From: Ancylostoma caninum
Taxonomy: Eukaryota; Nematoda; Chromadorea; Rhabditida; Ancylostomatidae
Assembly: GCA_037903475.1 (NCBI GenBank)
Contig: JBAJFG010000019.1
Span: 3,161,001-3,225,000, forward strand
Direction of reading: 5' to 3'
DNA: 64,000 bases
Shown here: positions 1 to 12,139 of the stretch, in pieces
Position numbering within the stretch: position 1 is the first letter of the stretch
Layout: every line of letters begins with the position of its first letter
Program-made: the position numbers and the translations under genes
Notes under the pieces: generated by a model
The model's database searches: none
Told to the model about the DNA's origin: nothing
The model's input: only the letters and a program-made list of their open reading frames with translations

Positions 1-440
1 TCCAAAGTTGGACGCGTCGGATTTGGCGACAATCGGCGTGAATTGAAAAATTCGCCAGCTGCAGCTAATGGAAAAGAAGTGCACCACAAGATTTTTCGTT
101 GGTAGATACCCTACTTCGTCCTGTGTCCGCGGCGGTCCACATGAATCTTGAGGTACATGAGCACATGAAAATGTTTTTGCAAGGGAGCATTTTTCGATCT
201 CAAGAAACTTAAGTTTCTTTTACTCTAGTGGTCTATCATTCTAGAAACCCCTAAAAAAAACGGCTTATTTGAAGAATTTCCAAAAGAAACCTCTTCAGCT
301 AGACTCGGCGTGCTGTTCTGATTGCTGGAAAAGAGCACTTCCCAAAAATTTTGGAAATACAGAGGTCTTAATAATGTTGGTGAAAGGGTGTGAATGGGGT
401 ACTAAAATGATCGACTCATTCCCTAGATTTTGAATATATA

Positions 441-1992
441 CAGTAGCGAGCAAAAAGATTGCAACTTTTCGTTTTTCATCTATAACTTCTTTCAAAGCAG
501 AGCATGAAGGCTCAAATTTTTATGAGAGTTGTAGGTACTCATCTGAGATAGTATAGATTTAAAACCTTCTCACCCCGGCGACTGTGCTTTTTAAAAAATT
601 TTTCTTTTCGCAGAGGTCAAGATCTGTAATTTGGTGCCATACGCAAAGTGTTTCAAAATGATACCGATTGTTGGGATTGAGCCCCGAATTGATTGCTTGC
701 ATAAGAATCAACCCGTATTTGCTAGGAAATGTGCATGGGGTGACATTTGAGAGACTACGTGAAGTTAGTTCAACAGTGATGTTTTATGGATGTTTTTGCC
801 TCTCTGGCGCTCTCTACTCGCTTTGTTTGAAGGGAAGAGATGCTGCTGATGGCTCTCGAAGTTTGGTTACAGCTGCTAATATTTAATACATTTCATTGCT
901 CGCTCTGGATTCGAGAATATTCCTTCTAGTTGCAATGCAGCCAATTGTGCACAACACGGAAAAAAGTTTTGGAATTTTTTCTATCTCGGAGTGGAAGACA
1001 CGTGAAGCGTCACATGAGTGGTAAAGATGCTACAGGATTCCTGGAATACTGCCAAGTACACGACGATTCATGATGCCTCGGATTTATCGAAAAAGGACTA
1101 CTCGAAGTGTGGAGTGCTGGTCACTAACACGAGTGTTTGTGCCCTCTTGCTCCATGCATGAATTTCCACAGTTAATGTGAAGCTTTTTGATCTAACAATG
1201 TCGCGCTTAGTTCGCTCCATTCAAACCAAACTGAATGAGCCACCAGTTTCCCAAGTGCCAGGTCACCGTATCCTACTTCGGTGGTGTCTCATAGATTTCA
1301 TTGCGATTTCATTGCACCTTTATCAGACCTACCTCACCAAATCCAAGGCGACATGAACCGTCATGTGCACAGCAATATTCTAAGAATCCTGTAGCATCTT
1401 TACTACTCATGAGACCCTTCACTTGTCTTCCTCTCCGAGATAGAAAAAATTCCAAAAATTATTTTCCGTGTTGTGCACAATTGGCTGCATTGCAAGTAGC
1501 CGGAATATTTCGGAATTCCCAAGGAGTAATGAACTACGTTGAAGCCGGAAACCTGTAACTAAACTTATAGAAGTGTCAGTAGCACCTATCCCTTTTAAAC
1601 AAAGCTGATGGAAGGAGCCAGGCTTACAGAAACATTCATAGAAATTCACTGCTGAATCAACGTGAAACAGTCTTCGCAAATATCAACCAGTGATGTAGGC
1701 ATGCACATTTTTCAGCGTATACGGGTTGATTCTGCACCAAAGAACTAATCCGCAGTCAGATATCAACGATTGATGTCATTTTCGGAGATATTGCGAATGA
1801 TGAAAAATTACGGATTTCGATTCCTGCGAAACAAATTTTTCTTGAAAAACAAGAAGTCTATGGAATAAGGAGGTTCTAATGTTTTCCTTTCTCAGTATTT
1901 ACAAATCTCGTAAAAATTTGAACCTCCATGCTCTGCTTTAAACGGAGTTACAGACGAAAAACCAAAAGTTGCAAACTTTTTGCTCGCTACTG
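441..1992. mobile_element. Palindromic TA-flanked element (Tc1/mariner-type ends)
   Basis: The two ends are inverted copies beginning CAGTAGCGAGCAAAAAG and ending CTTTTTGCTCGCTACTG, each flanked by TA (439-440 and 1993-1994), which is the target duplication of Tc1/mariner transposons. The inversion continues inward: 780-1000 matches the reverse complement of about 1420-1680, so the arms are roughly 650 bp with a short unique centre. No transposase frame is visible. I read it as a non-autonomous foldback derivative; arms are diverged, so it is not recent. Confidence 0.75.
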
Positions 1993-2289
1993 TAAGTATT
2001 TCCATACGTTTCTCCCATAGTATGTATCCCACACAGCGCATATCCTTAGGATACGATTATCGCGGAGTCTCGCTCGCTGATTCATACCCGCAGGTAATTT
2101 GTGAAGTGGCTTTTTTCTAGTGAAAATTCGAAAACGACGTTGAGCTCTTCTTGTAGATCTCGTCTCCACGAATTGAATGGTGGGCAGAAATTCTGATAAG
2201 GAGCAAAAAGAACTGAGTTATTGAGAAAAAACGAAAAAAACGCGGATTCGCGTTTTTTTTTCGTTTTCTGTCCAACAATTACCGTGGTT

Positions 2290-4760
2290 ACTGTATAGGC
2301 ATCCGCAATGAACCGCGAATCGACGCTTCTCTGTTTGGTGCCATTTCTCTCAATAACAGTTCGGCTCCCTGATTCTATGTCGACACGAAACTTGCAAGTC
2401 TCGAACTTGCAATACAGAGGATATACAAAAACGAAACAACCACAGATATACCGAAGCAATCTAACGATCAATGAGGAAAAGGGTTTCCGAAAGCTCATTC
2501 GCCTCAAGGACAAGCTAGTACATGGATGGAGATAGGTGTGGATCGTTTGTTGTGGTACCACAGTCATTAGATAAGGATATCGTCGACCAAACGCTATCTG
2601 ACGCAACGACCTTCGCCGAGAATTCAGGCGCTGCATTTCGACGAGCATGCAAGAAAGTGAGAGACCATATCCACTGTGGTAAAGCTAACACTCGGTCCAA
2701 ACGTTGCAAGAACCTTGTTGGATTTACATCCAGTTGTTCCTACGTTTTACTCCCTGGTCAATACGCACAAACTGTCGTCATTAGTTGCACGTCAACATCT
2801 CTGTGCCATCGCAATCAAAACCCGCCTTATTGTGTGATACGTTTGGTGGGCAGGCAGATAGATTGAGTTGGCTCCTAGTGCAGCTGTATCACCACTACTT
2901 CAGTTTGTTGCCGCACATATAGTAACGTAGAACGATTTTTGACTTCTTTTCGGAATGCCAAGTGTCAACTACAGCGGCCTACCCCAGTTTTGATGTGGTT
3001 TCACTGTACACTAACGTTGATAACAGCAGTGCGATCAAATCCGTAGTTTCCCTCTTCGAACAACACCAAAGCCTAATACTGGCCATGGGATTTAGCGCGG
3101 ACGACTCACGACCATGTTAAATTCTCTGCCAGTCTATAATTTCTTCCGCTTTGAGAACTGATTCTTCGAGCAGAGACGAGGCTTGCCATAGGGAAACCGT
3201 GTCGTCCCAATATTTTGCATAATATTTTTGGACCACTTTGAACGAGCATCGCTGACTTCAGAATTCTTCTCTACAAAAGATATGATGACGCTTTCGTGAT
3301 AGGCACGACTGAAATGGAGGTTGAAGCTACATTAGATAGACTTAACTCTTCTGATCCCCACGTGAAGTTTACGATTGAGAAACCCGATAACGATGGTTAT
3401 CTTCCGTTCCTCCACACTAAGATCAAACTCATCAAGGGACAAATGCAATACATACTATGTGTAGCATAAGAAGGCGGCCTCAGCCAACATTTTGGTACAT
3501 TCAACTATCCATAGTTCATCAAAGCTAATGTGGTGCGAAATTTGATGAAGACGAAGAAGAAGCTTTGTACAGCTATGAGTTGGGAGTCGAAAGAACGATA
3601 GCTCGTATACTCAAAGAGAATGAATACAATGAGAATGTCACCACAGCCGCTACTGGTTCCCGTATTCAACATCGGGTGGGATGCTTATCCTACCCTATGT
3701 CGGGGACCGACCAGCACTCGCAGTCAACAAAGTGGTGAAACAGGTGGAGTTGCCCATCAAACTTGTGTTCCGTCCGCCACCAACATTAAACACAGCAGCA
3801 ACGGAAAATGTCGTCTCTGAGATTCTAGCTGAGTATTAGGTCCTTAGCTATGGGGAGCACGGGTAAAGTGTCCTGTCAAAACTCATGCAGAAACGGTTCT
3901 CGGATGCTTCTGTTTTTGTAGGTAAGAGCAGAGTGGTGGAGCGAAAAAACCGATAACGTTGACATCAATGCCACCGATTTTTCACGATAATGGATATTTC
4001 TCTTGTTAAGCAGCTTTATAAAATAGAAAGTGGGATAAGATTTTCATCAAAGAGGCATAGCTCGAAAAAGAAACCAAGTCATATAGCGAATTCCGAAGCC
4101 AAATAATACAGATACGTAGTATTCGAGGAATCTGACGTTCCAAGTGAGATAAAGGGACAATAGAGATCAAATATAAGTGAAGAGGAAGTAAATACACGAG
4201 AGCTATGCATAAAAATGTACGTAATCCTTGTCGAAATGACTAATAAGGAGGTTAACATGGAAGACTACCAGTGGAAACCGTTTCCCAATCAGCCGGAAGT
4301 TGCCACTTTCCGGGAACATTTTGGAGCCTGGTGATAGCCATGAGAACTCGTATAGCTTACTGCCTAGTGGTCCTGCTGATCCAGGTACTACCTGTTATTA
4401 CTCGTGATGGGAAATGTTCCAACATGTGCTGTTATTGCAAAATTGACCCAACAATCGATTGGACCACGACTGGATCGAGATTTTAGGAGCGAAAACTTCC
4501 GTGGGTGCTGTGCTGCCTTTAAAGCACCTCTTGACATCCACACAAATCTACGAAGCCAAGTGGTTACGAGTCTGACTGTCAGTACGAGTTGACTGTCAGT
4601 ACTGTATCGAAGAGAAAATCTCTCAGCTTCGGGATACCGTCTATTTGTTCAGATTTGATGATTGTGGAGAGCGATACGTGGGGGAAACGATGAGACCACT
4701 AAGAAGAGGACTGGACGAGCAATGCAGACCAGTGACAACCCCTCTTCTTACCTGTCGGGG
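2290..4760 (+). pseudogene. Decayed Penelope-like retroelement (RT + GIY-YIG endonuclease)
   Basis: Reverse-transcriptase pieces occur in order in different frames. FDVVSLYTNV lies near 2989. FFEQRRGLP, followed by a stop where the usual Met should be, lies near 3159. LYKRYDDAFVIGTTEMEVEA lies near 3270, and HVKFTIEKPDNDGYLPFLH follows. About 1.2 kb downstream (4637-4725) is FDDCGERYVGETMRPLRRGL, the C..C and YVGET pattern of a GIY-YIG nuclease. RT followed by GIY-YIG is the architecture of Penelope-like elements. A plausible N-terminal piece (FVVVPQSLDKDIVDQTLSD) lies near 2545. Several stops and frame changes make it non-coding. The order and spacing are observed; the family call is inference from motifs. 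Confidence 0.7.
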
Positions 4761-5075
4761 ATCTTCTCAAGGCGTAGCACCTTGAATCATACAACTGAGC
4801 ATGCTCCGACGTTCAGAGTAACCGTCTGTACAAATGCCTAACCCGAACATTAGAGAGAAAAATAATGGAGGCCATAGAAATACGGAGACAAATCCGGAAA
4901 TCAACAACAAAGAGGAACTGCGAGAGGTACTTCGGTTAATCGCATGATTAGAAACATAGACAGTCCTTCTCTCTTTCAATTCCAAGGTTGTCTCTTTGTA
5001 TCCTTGTCATCGTAGGGGTGAAACTGTCAAAGTTGTCTTGTGCTTGGTTTTGTTCACGTGAGAGCTAGGCGCGTA

Positions 5076-6789
5076 TTAAAGTGTCATGACGGTGAGATGA
5101 ACTCCAAAACTCAGCACCACGCTTTAGGCGATGATCACATTCCAGCTCACATCCGCGGCCTACAGGATAGCAGGGGCCGTAGTAATTGCGCTATAACTGC
5201 CGGTTAACCAGGAGGTTGAACCGGCAGTTATACACTTTATAACCAGGAACCATTACTGTCTTGAAATGGTCTGAAAGAAATGAATTTCAACTTGGTTTCA
5301 ATAACCCTGATATAACCGGCTGGTTATACCACGATTTGCATGCTGGTCTCGGGCGCTGCAAAACCATCGGTTTGTTGGATCGCCCAGGAATTCTCATATC
5401 GATATTGATAGAGCGCGCACAGAGAGCGCACAAATGTCCCAGACGCAGACGAGGGGACATCTTGGTTATTAAAAAGTCCCCCAGAGGACTTTTCAGATCC
5501 CGGTTATACAAGTGCATGAGTGGAATTGCAGCATGATCTTGCGTTAAAATTTGGGCTTTCCTAACTATGCATTGTTACCGTAAGGCTGATATTTTAAATA
5601 TTTGGAAAAATTAAGCAGTTTCCTTCCGTTTTAAGTTCCAAATTATTCTTTTCGCATTTAAAACAACCGAATAGCTCTGGCAATGCATTCAGTCCCATTT
5701 TACAAGTGCGAGAAGTTAATGAAACAGATTGAAATGAAACCTACATGGTTTGAAGCTTGACTAACAGGGTTCTACATCATGTATACCAGTAATTGGCCAG
5801 TCGATATTATACTACACGGTTACGAGGCGCCTCCAGCCAAAAACAGCAAGTTTTTCTGTGGTAGAGTGGGTAGGATGATAGGATATGATCGAGAGGGTGC
5901 AGGGTTCAAATCCTGCCGGTATCCGTAGTTTTGCATTTTTGCGTTTGCGCCGTTAACCACGACTAAAATGACCAAAAAGGTTTGAACACATTAGTTATGC
6001 ACGTAATTCTGCACTATCTGCGAAATAGTTGCAATATTAGGAATGTAGTTCAGATCCGATGCGCTGTTGCTTCAGAATCGTAAAATAAATACGCTTTCAT
6101 TCGAAACAGAAAACGAATCAATCGTGGAGAACATCTAATAACAGCGGTGAGGTGTACACCATTGGATTCTTTCGTCATTGCCTGGGTTGAAATAGTATGT
6201 CCATGAGTGCTGTGGCTCAGTGCGATGATTGTTGCCATGCACGCAAGTCTTCGCGCATTCGATTCCTCGCTAGGGCCGTCTTTTGCAAATAAGTGGAAAT
6301 GGAGTGGATGTAGCTCAAGTGATGACAAGAATTTGGTTATATCTTGGTTATAAGTCGGTTAACCTCGGAAACCGACAGTTGTTCGAGGCCACAACTTTCT
6401 CTATAACCGTCGGTTCCAGCGCAATTACTACGACCCCAGATCATTGTGCTAGAACACGCATGTGGCAACAGACGGGATCATCGCCCTGTTGGGAGCTGAT
6501 CGCCCTCTTATGCTATGAAAATAGTGCGAAAAGCGAGTGGACGCAGAATTAGCTACCTCGACCGTCTCCCTCTGCGTCAACTTGCTTCTTGCATTATTTT
6601 CACAGCATGAGAGTGCGATCAGCTCCCAGAAAGGCGATTATCTCCTCTGTTGCCACATGCGTGCTCCAGCAGTGACGCGACTGGCGATTATCTGCGATCC
6701 TATACCCCATGGATGTCAGCTGGCATGCAATTATCTCATAAAGCCTGGTGGTGAGTTTTGGAGTTCATCTCATCGCCCTGACACTTTAC
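5076..6789. mobile_element. Composite inverted-repeat element, TA-flanked
   Basis: 5076-5160 matches the reverse complement of 6698-6789 (shared GAGATGAACTCCAAAACTCA and flanking sequence), and 5172-5200 matches the reverse complement of 6412-6440 (GTAGTAATTGCGCT). TA dinucleotides flank both outer ends (5074-5075, 6790-6791). A second inverted repeat at 6460-6660 is nested in the right part. Two tRNA-like stretches lie inside, near 5857-5931 and 6205-6290, each with an A-box-like and a B-box-like motif but no matching acceptor stem. Frames inside look random. Likely nested MITE/SINE insertions; the exact order is unclear. Confidence 0.5.
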
Positions 6790-6884
6790 TACGGGCCCTA
6801 AGCTGTTAAATATAGGTAAGAATCAATATCGTGCCTTGAAGTTGAAGTAACTTGCTGGATATCTGGCAATCAGTATTGTTATTT

Positions 6885-7142
6885 TTCTTCTTGTCGTGAA
6901 TACTGTAGACTCCTGTTTTCAATCTTTTATTGGCTAGCTTTCGGTGATTAACACCTTCGTCAGGCCAGGCTAGGAAAACAAGATGACAAACAGCACAGTA
7001 AGCAAGTCAGTAGACGAATCTTGCTTACTGTGCTGTTTGTCATCTCGTTTTCCTAGCCTGGCCTGACGAAGGTGTTAATCACCGAAGGCTAGCCAATAAA
7101 AGATTGAAAACAGGAGTCTACAATATTCACGACACGAAGAAA
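6885..7142. mobile_element. Hairpin (foldback) MITE
   Basis: About 118 bp (from 6885, ending in GACAAACAGCACAGTAAGCAA near 7005) are repeated in inverted orientation from about 7020 to 7142 with only a few mismatches and a loop near 15 bp. A partial diverged copy of one arm (AAGCTAGCCAGTAAAGAAAG) appears at about 7277. No coding potential. Confidence 0.75.
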
Positions 7143-7426
7143 CTTATACTAAATGAGGCTCCGGGATAGCATCTTATCATATCTGAAGTATTGTTATTGT
7201 TTTATATGTCTATCGGCTTAAAATGAGCGTACAATTTATTGTTAACTTTAGGGTTTGACAAGCGCGTTATCGTCGAAAGCTAGCCAGTAAAGAAAGAACG
7301 AAAGAGTCTTCTAAGAATCACACGAACCATTTGAAGAATCAAGAATGTATTTCGTTACGGATCAAAAGCTATTCGCATAGACTTAAACCACTAGGTAAGA
7401 CTTAGAAATGAGCAACTCCTTTTTTT

Positions 7427-8070
7427 TTGTTTTATCAGTTTGACAAAATATTCAGCCGCGATAAAATCCCTAAAGATCTGCCGGAAACATTGGCGTGGCT
7501 GCAGTGCGTCATTGCTACATCGTCTTCAGAGTTGGCCCCTTTGTTCCAGCATTTCGTCCCCGTTATTCTGTACAAGCAGCAATACGAACTAATTTTTTTG
7601 TTCCTTCCATGTCACAGTGAAATCACACCAGGGGTAGTATTCATGAACGCATAACCACGCGAAACCAGGCTAGCAAACCAATTTTCGCGTCCTGCGTCTC
7701 CTAGCACCATGAAGTCTATAGGATGACCAATCACGCAAACCATTGTTAGTTTGCTTGGTTCTCGTTTTATAAATCCCAGCCCAGTAGGCGAGCCGATTCA
7801 GTGCTGTGGGGTCGCTTTGGCGTTCCTACCTTCTTAATAACTGCAGAGGCGACAACTCCGGACCTGTTCATGTTGTGGGCCATCCAAGGGTGATTGAGCT
7901 GTTGAGAACGAGTAACGAGGAGAATCAATCGATTTTTCTGTTGAAGGGATTATTTCAGAAAACTTCACTGCAGCGTTTCACATCAGAAGCCATTCACAAT
8001 CGCATGGATTTTTTTCTTTCTCGTGAAAAGCGCTTTGCACTGGATTGGAGGGATATTTGTTTGCAATAAA
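7427..8070 (+). other. Unassigned stretch upstream of the lipase
   Basis: Open frames of 75-87 codons exist here, but none resembles a family I know, and they conflict with each other. The peptide FDKIFSRDKIPKDLPETLAW after a possible acceptor at about 7439 has natural-looking composition, as does GRFGVPTFLITAEATTPDLF near 7811, in a different frame. They could be exons of an unrecognised gene or decayed transposon sequence. They do not match the N-terminus of acid lipases. Confidence 0.2.
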
Positions 8071-8262
8071 TTTCTTCTGCACAACTTATTTTTGAAGATG
8101 TCTTCGCGTTACGGAAATTGTTGTATACCTTTAACAAAAGAATCAGCCTTTTAATTCTACAGGATTCAACACATGCATATTCTGAATTTTCATGCTCTCC
8201 TCTTTGTTAGATGGAACGTTTGAAGTAGCAAATGCTAGACGATGAAACAAAAGATGAGTTCA

Positions 8263-11200
8263 TAGAGAATATCTTCATGAAAGAAGCTATTTCCAGCCAC
8301 AAATTATTGAGCACTGGGGATATCCAGCTGAGATTTACACTGTAACGACCGAGGATGGATACATACTGGAGCTTCATAGGATCCCCTATGGGAAAAATGG
8401 TATCAGATTCATACATTTACTGTCTGGTGCGTGCAACAAGTAGAACAGCTTTACCTGAAACATTTCAGATACAAAGCCTACATCCCCGAGACCAGTGGTA
8501 TTCATGCAGCATGGGCTTGAGTGCAGTAGTAGCAACTGGGTTACCAACTTGCCAGACGAGAGCGCAGGTAGACTCAGTTTTCTATCAGAAATCTACTAGT
8601 GAAAGAAGTCATATCAGTTCTCTACTGTTGAAGGATTTATCTTCGCCGATGCTGGTTTCGATGTCTGGCTTGGAAATATGAGGGGCAACACCTACAGCAC
8701 CAAGCACATCAACCTCAGTCCAAAACATGACAAGTTTTGGGAGTGGACGTGAGTTTGCTGTATCGCTCGCGAACTTTTAGGTATAGTGAAGCAAGAGAAT
8801 TTCAAGGTGGGACGAAATGGCAAAGTACGACTTGGAGTCGATGATAGACAAGGCGTTGAGTGTCTCTGGTCAACAGCAACTTTACTACATCGGGCATTCT
8901 CAAGGGACGCTCACCATGTTTTCAAAGCTTTCTATGGACAGTGCCTTCTCAGACAAGGTACATAGACTTATCCAACTTGGTGTACAATTTTTCCTCCAAA
9001 TATGATTTTCTGCATGATGCAGAAACAAATAACTTTCTTAAATATGGTTACAATAAACATGATTTTCTATGGTTCTGTAGTTTTTTTTCACATGAAGATC
9101 TCAAAAACGATTCTAGGATGGGACGGTTCAATCGAAACTTACTCGGCAGCTGGTGGCATTTGGCCAAAAGCAGAGTTACGCGTAAAGCCGCTCAGGAATT
9201 TAGGCGGGAACCAATGGTGTAAAATGAACAAGGTTCAAAGTAAAATTCTTTCTCGAGAGGGGTGGTCATTACAAAGAAAAGCTCTTGGTAGTTTGACTCC
9301 TAGATTTAGCCATATTGACTCAGACATAAACCAAACCGCGGTATCTATAATCCTTTCCTCAAATATTCAGAATTCCTCAAGGGGAATAGCCATTGCAGAT
9401 CAAGACGTTCTTCGCTCTGGCGCCAGTTGGCTCTGTCAAACACATCAAGGGAATGCTGAAATTTTTAGCGGATACCTTTAGCCTTGAATTTGACGTAAGT
9501 GTCGTCCTCGTGCAGCTGTGAACAATTCTTTGCACATATTCATTTTTTAAATGTTCTCACTTACATAACAATCACAAAGCCTAGGCATGGTTCGATTTAT
9601 TCGGTGCTGGCGAATTCCTTCCCAATAACTGGGTTATGAAGATGGTTGCTGAGTCGGTGTGTGGAGGCTTGAAGGTTGAAACAGCACTCTGCGACAACAT
9701 ATTGTTCCTGATTGCAGGACCCGAAAGTCACCAGATGAATGAGGTGAGTAATTTGCGCTCAGCTGTTTTGTGGTCACTTGCTTCTCTTTATCTACTGATG
9801 TAAATCAAATCATGACAAAGGATAAGAGTGGCAATTAAAAGAATCGAAATCATGTTCGCGCTTTTTGAATCAGGTCAGAGGCTCTTGCGCTAACAATACT
9901 CTGCTCAACTATCTTATTATGAATTTCCATTTATCTTAAGTTTCTATCCTAGTAGATATACATTGGGTGACGTTCTTGAAAATCTCGAAATTCCCAGAGA
10001 TCATGAGTGCTTTAGGGGTTCTAAAATTCTCTCTCCTTCCCATTGAATACACCATGTTCAGACACGAACCCCGGTATATCTGTCTCACACGCCAGCTGGT
10101 ACATCATCTATGAACATCATGCACTGGGTACAGATGGTGAAGAAAGGTACAGTAGCAATGTACGACTACGGAACAAGAGAAAACAAGAAGAAGTACGGAC
10201 AGGTATGTGTGTAGACATTTTTCACTTCTCAACTAGTTTCTCGATAGGGGTGTTGAGTAGAAGTTAGCGTCACCATTTCTGAGCTCCGTTTTCATGGCCT
10301 GGAAGTGGAAATAATTTCCGTGTAAGAGCAAGTATGGATATTCTCGGCTCAACAACCAGTTTTTTTAAAGAAAGTATGAACTGGCGCTCCTTAAAAGCAG
10401 CAGGCGCTGAAATCCTCGACTCCGAGCTGAGCTGTGGGTGATGAAGTACAGACTCAGCACATCATAAGTGTGAAACGAACACAGACAATGATGGCTTACC
10501 TGCAGAGAGAATGGAACATTCGTCGCGAACACGCCTGGCCGTGTTCGCGCGCGGACGAGTTTTTCCCAGCGCAAAAGCCATTGCGGTGCGTGGTTTGGCG
10601 CAAAGGGAAAACGAAATGCATTCAATTCACAGGGTTTCACCGCGGGACTCGGCCAAAACCGCGCGCCGCAATAGCTTTCGCGCCGGGGAAAACTCGTCCG
10701 CGCACGAACACAGCCAGGCGTGTTCGCGACGAATGTTCCATTTTCTCTGCAGGTAAGCCATCATTGTCTGTGTTCGTTTCACATTTATGATGTGCTGAGT
10801 CTGTACTTCACCACCCGCAGCTCAGCTCAGAGTCGAGAATTTCAGCTCCTGCTGCCTTTAAAGGCAGCACTCACGCTGAAAAAAAAGTTTCCTCGAATTC
10901 GTGCTCATTTCAAAGGTGCCATCAACTGGACTGTAACTGCAAAAGGAATCTCTCCAAATCCTGCAGTTACTCGAGTGATAAAACTCGTACGCATGTACAA
11001 ATGCGCCCAGTAGGCTCAATCCCGCCCCATTCTCTCTGACCGTGTGCGGCTGTGTTTCTCAGCTGATACAGGATCGATCAGGATTTTCCTATAGTGGTGA
11101 TCCGTTCCGCAGCTCTGTGATGACACCCATCTCAGGCGATAGACCTCGTACAAATGGACATGTATTGGCAAATGACAACATAGTATTTCGCGCAAACCTT

Positions 11201-11763
11201 GCCTTTTTCGATGGTCTTTTCTCTAATAGGGGCACAAAAGTAGCCGCCAGAGTAGAATTTCATGAGAAAATCGACGACTTTTTTTATCGTGAGTGCTGTC
11301 TTTAAGTAAGTGGCACACGATGAGTAGATGGACACATTTTTCCAGGCGAATCCTCCAGAGTATGACTTCACGAAAATCCAGAAGCCCACTTACCTCTACT
11401 GCGGTGACGATGACTGGCTTGCTGATCCTCAGGACATTTCTGGATATTTATTACCAAGGATATCGCATACGGTTGTGGTGAGTTAGTGAATATTTCCTGA
11501 ATGTGCTGACGGCAACATTGATTTTATTAGGGCATGATTTTCATCGAGATTTTTTTTGATATTTTAGCTGTGCACGATAATGTGTGTACTTTTTATTTTA
11601 TTTACTACTTATTTTATGTCTTCACTTTTTGTTTTACGAAAGCAAGTTTCAGGAAAATGTTGAGTTGACCGACTACAACCACTTGGACTTCATCTGGGGA
11701 CTCAAAGCCGCTGCAGACATCTACTATCCTATAGTGAAAAAAATCAAAGAAGATCTAGCTTGA
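8263..11763 (+). CDS. LIPL-type (lysosomal acid / gastric) lipase, nine exons
   Basis: Alpha/beta-hydrolase of the acid-lipase family that cleaves fatty-acid esters in lysosomes or secretions. Exons read: about 8263-8399, 8469-8567, 8634-8748, 8807-8957, 9399-9494, 9585-9743, 10062-10202, 11346-11477, 11653-11763; phases agree at every join. Exon 1 has the family N-terminus ([20 protein letters not shown]), exon 2 the oxyanion region ([15 protein letters not shown]), exon 4 the nucleophile elbow GHSQG, exon 8 the Asp region ([11 protein letters not shown]) and exon 9 the His ([10 protein letters not shown]). The catalytic triad is therefore intact. About 380 residues are visible against about 400 for the family; the missing part is the signal peptide. 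The 5' boundary is unclear: a stop lies just upstream in frame, and a different frame is open from about 8234. Either a short first exon (perhaps the ATG at 8174) or a frameshift is possible. A large inverted repeat fills intron 7. Confidence 0.85.
10361..10893. mobile_element. Inverted-repeat element in lipase intron 7
   Basis: 10365-10500 (AAAGCAGCAGGCGCTGAAAT then TACAGACTCAGCACATCATA) returns in reverse complement at about 10760-10880, and the inner GGAATGTTC/CGCGAACACGCCTGG blocks also pair, giving arms above 200 bp around a GC-rich centre. The open frames on both strands here are by-products of this symmetry. It sits between lipase exons 7 and 8 and makes that intron 1.1 kb long. Confidence 0.7.
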
Positions 11764-11816
11764 ATCTGAGGAGCGGAGATGTACTTGTTCCATGTTGGCA
11801 TCGCTTTCGTGCTAAC

Positions 11817-11822
11817 AATAAA
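11817..11822 (+). terminator. Polyadenylation signal of the lipase
   Basis: AATAAA lies 54 bp after the lipase TGA at 11761-11763, the usual spacing for a nematode 3' UTR. Confidence 0.7.
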
Positions 11823-12139
11823 GATTTCTTAGAGAAACGTTTTCTCTGACATATTATTTTTGTATTTGTGTCAACACAAAGTGCCAGAATGTGCTAGTGG
11901 AAGAAGGCGTACCTCCCTGGAGGTAAATTAAGTTGGTTCAAAACGAAATTTCCGCAGCCAGGGACTCAGTTAACCATAACGCATGCTATAACCGTAAATG
12001 ATGAAAGAGCCATTCTGTTCAACTTGTCTATGTCAAACTTCGTGGATGAGATCCTCGAACAAGTGTGAAGATGGATTTTAAGATGGTATATATATTTTTG
12101 CTCCTGTAGATCTATTAAGGATGGGACAGCTCTTCAGAT

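Noticed and set aside
5857..5931. tRNA gene
   Set aside because: A- and B-box-like motifs are present, but the acceptor stem does not pair (TTTTCTG versus CGGTATCC); more likely a SINE head or pseudogene.
7806..8069. 87-codon frame starting near 7806 as a lipase exon
   Set aside because: No resemblance to acid-lipase N-termini and no matching splice signals to 8263.
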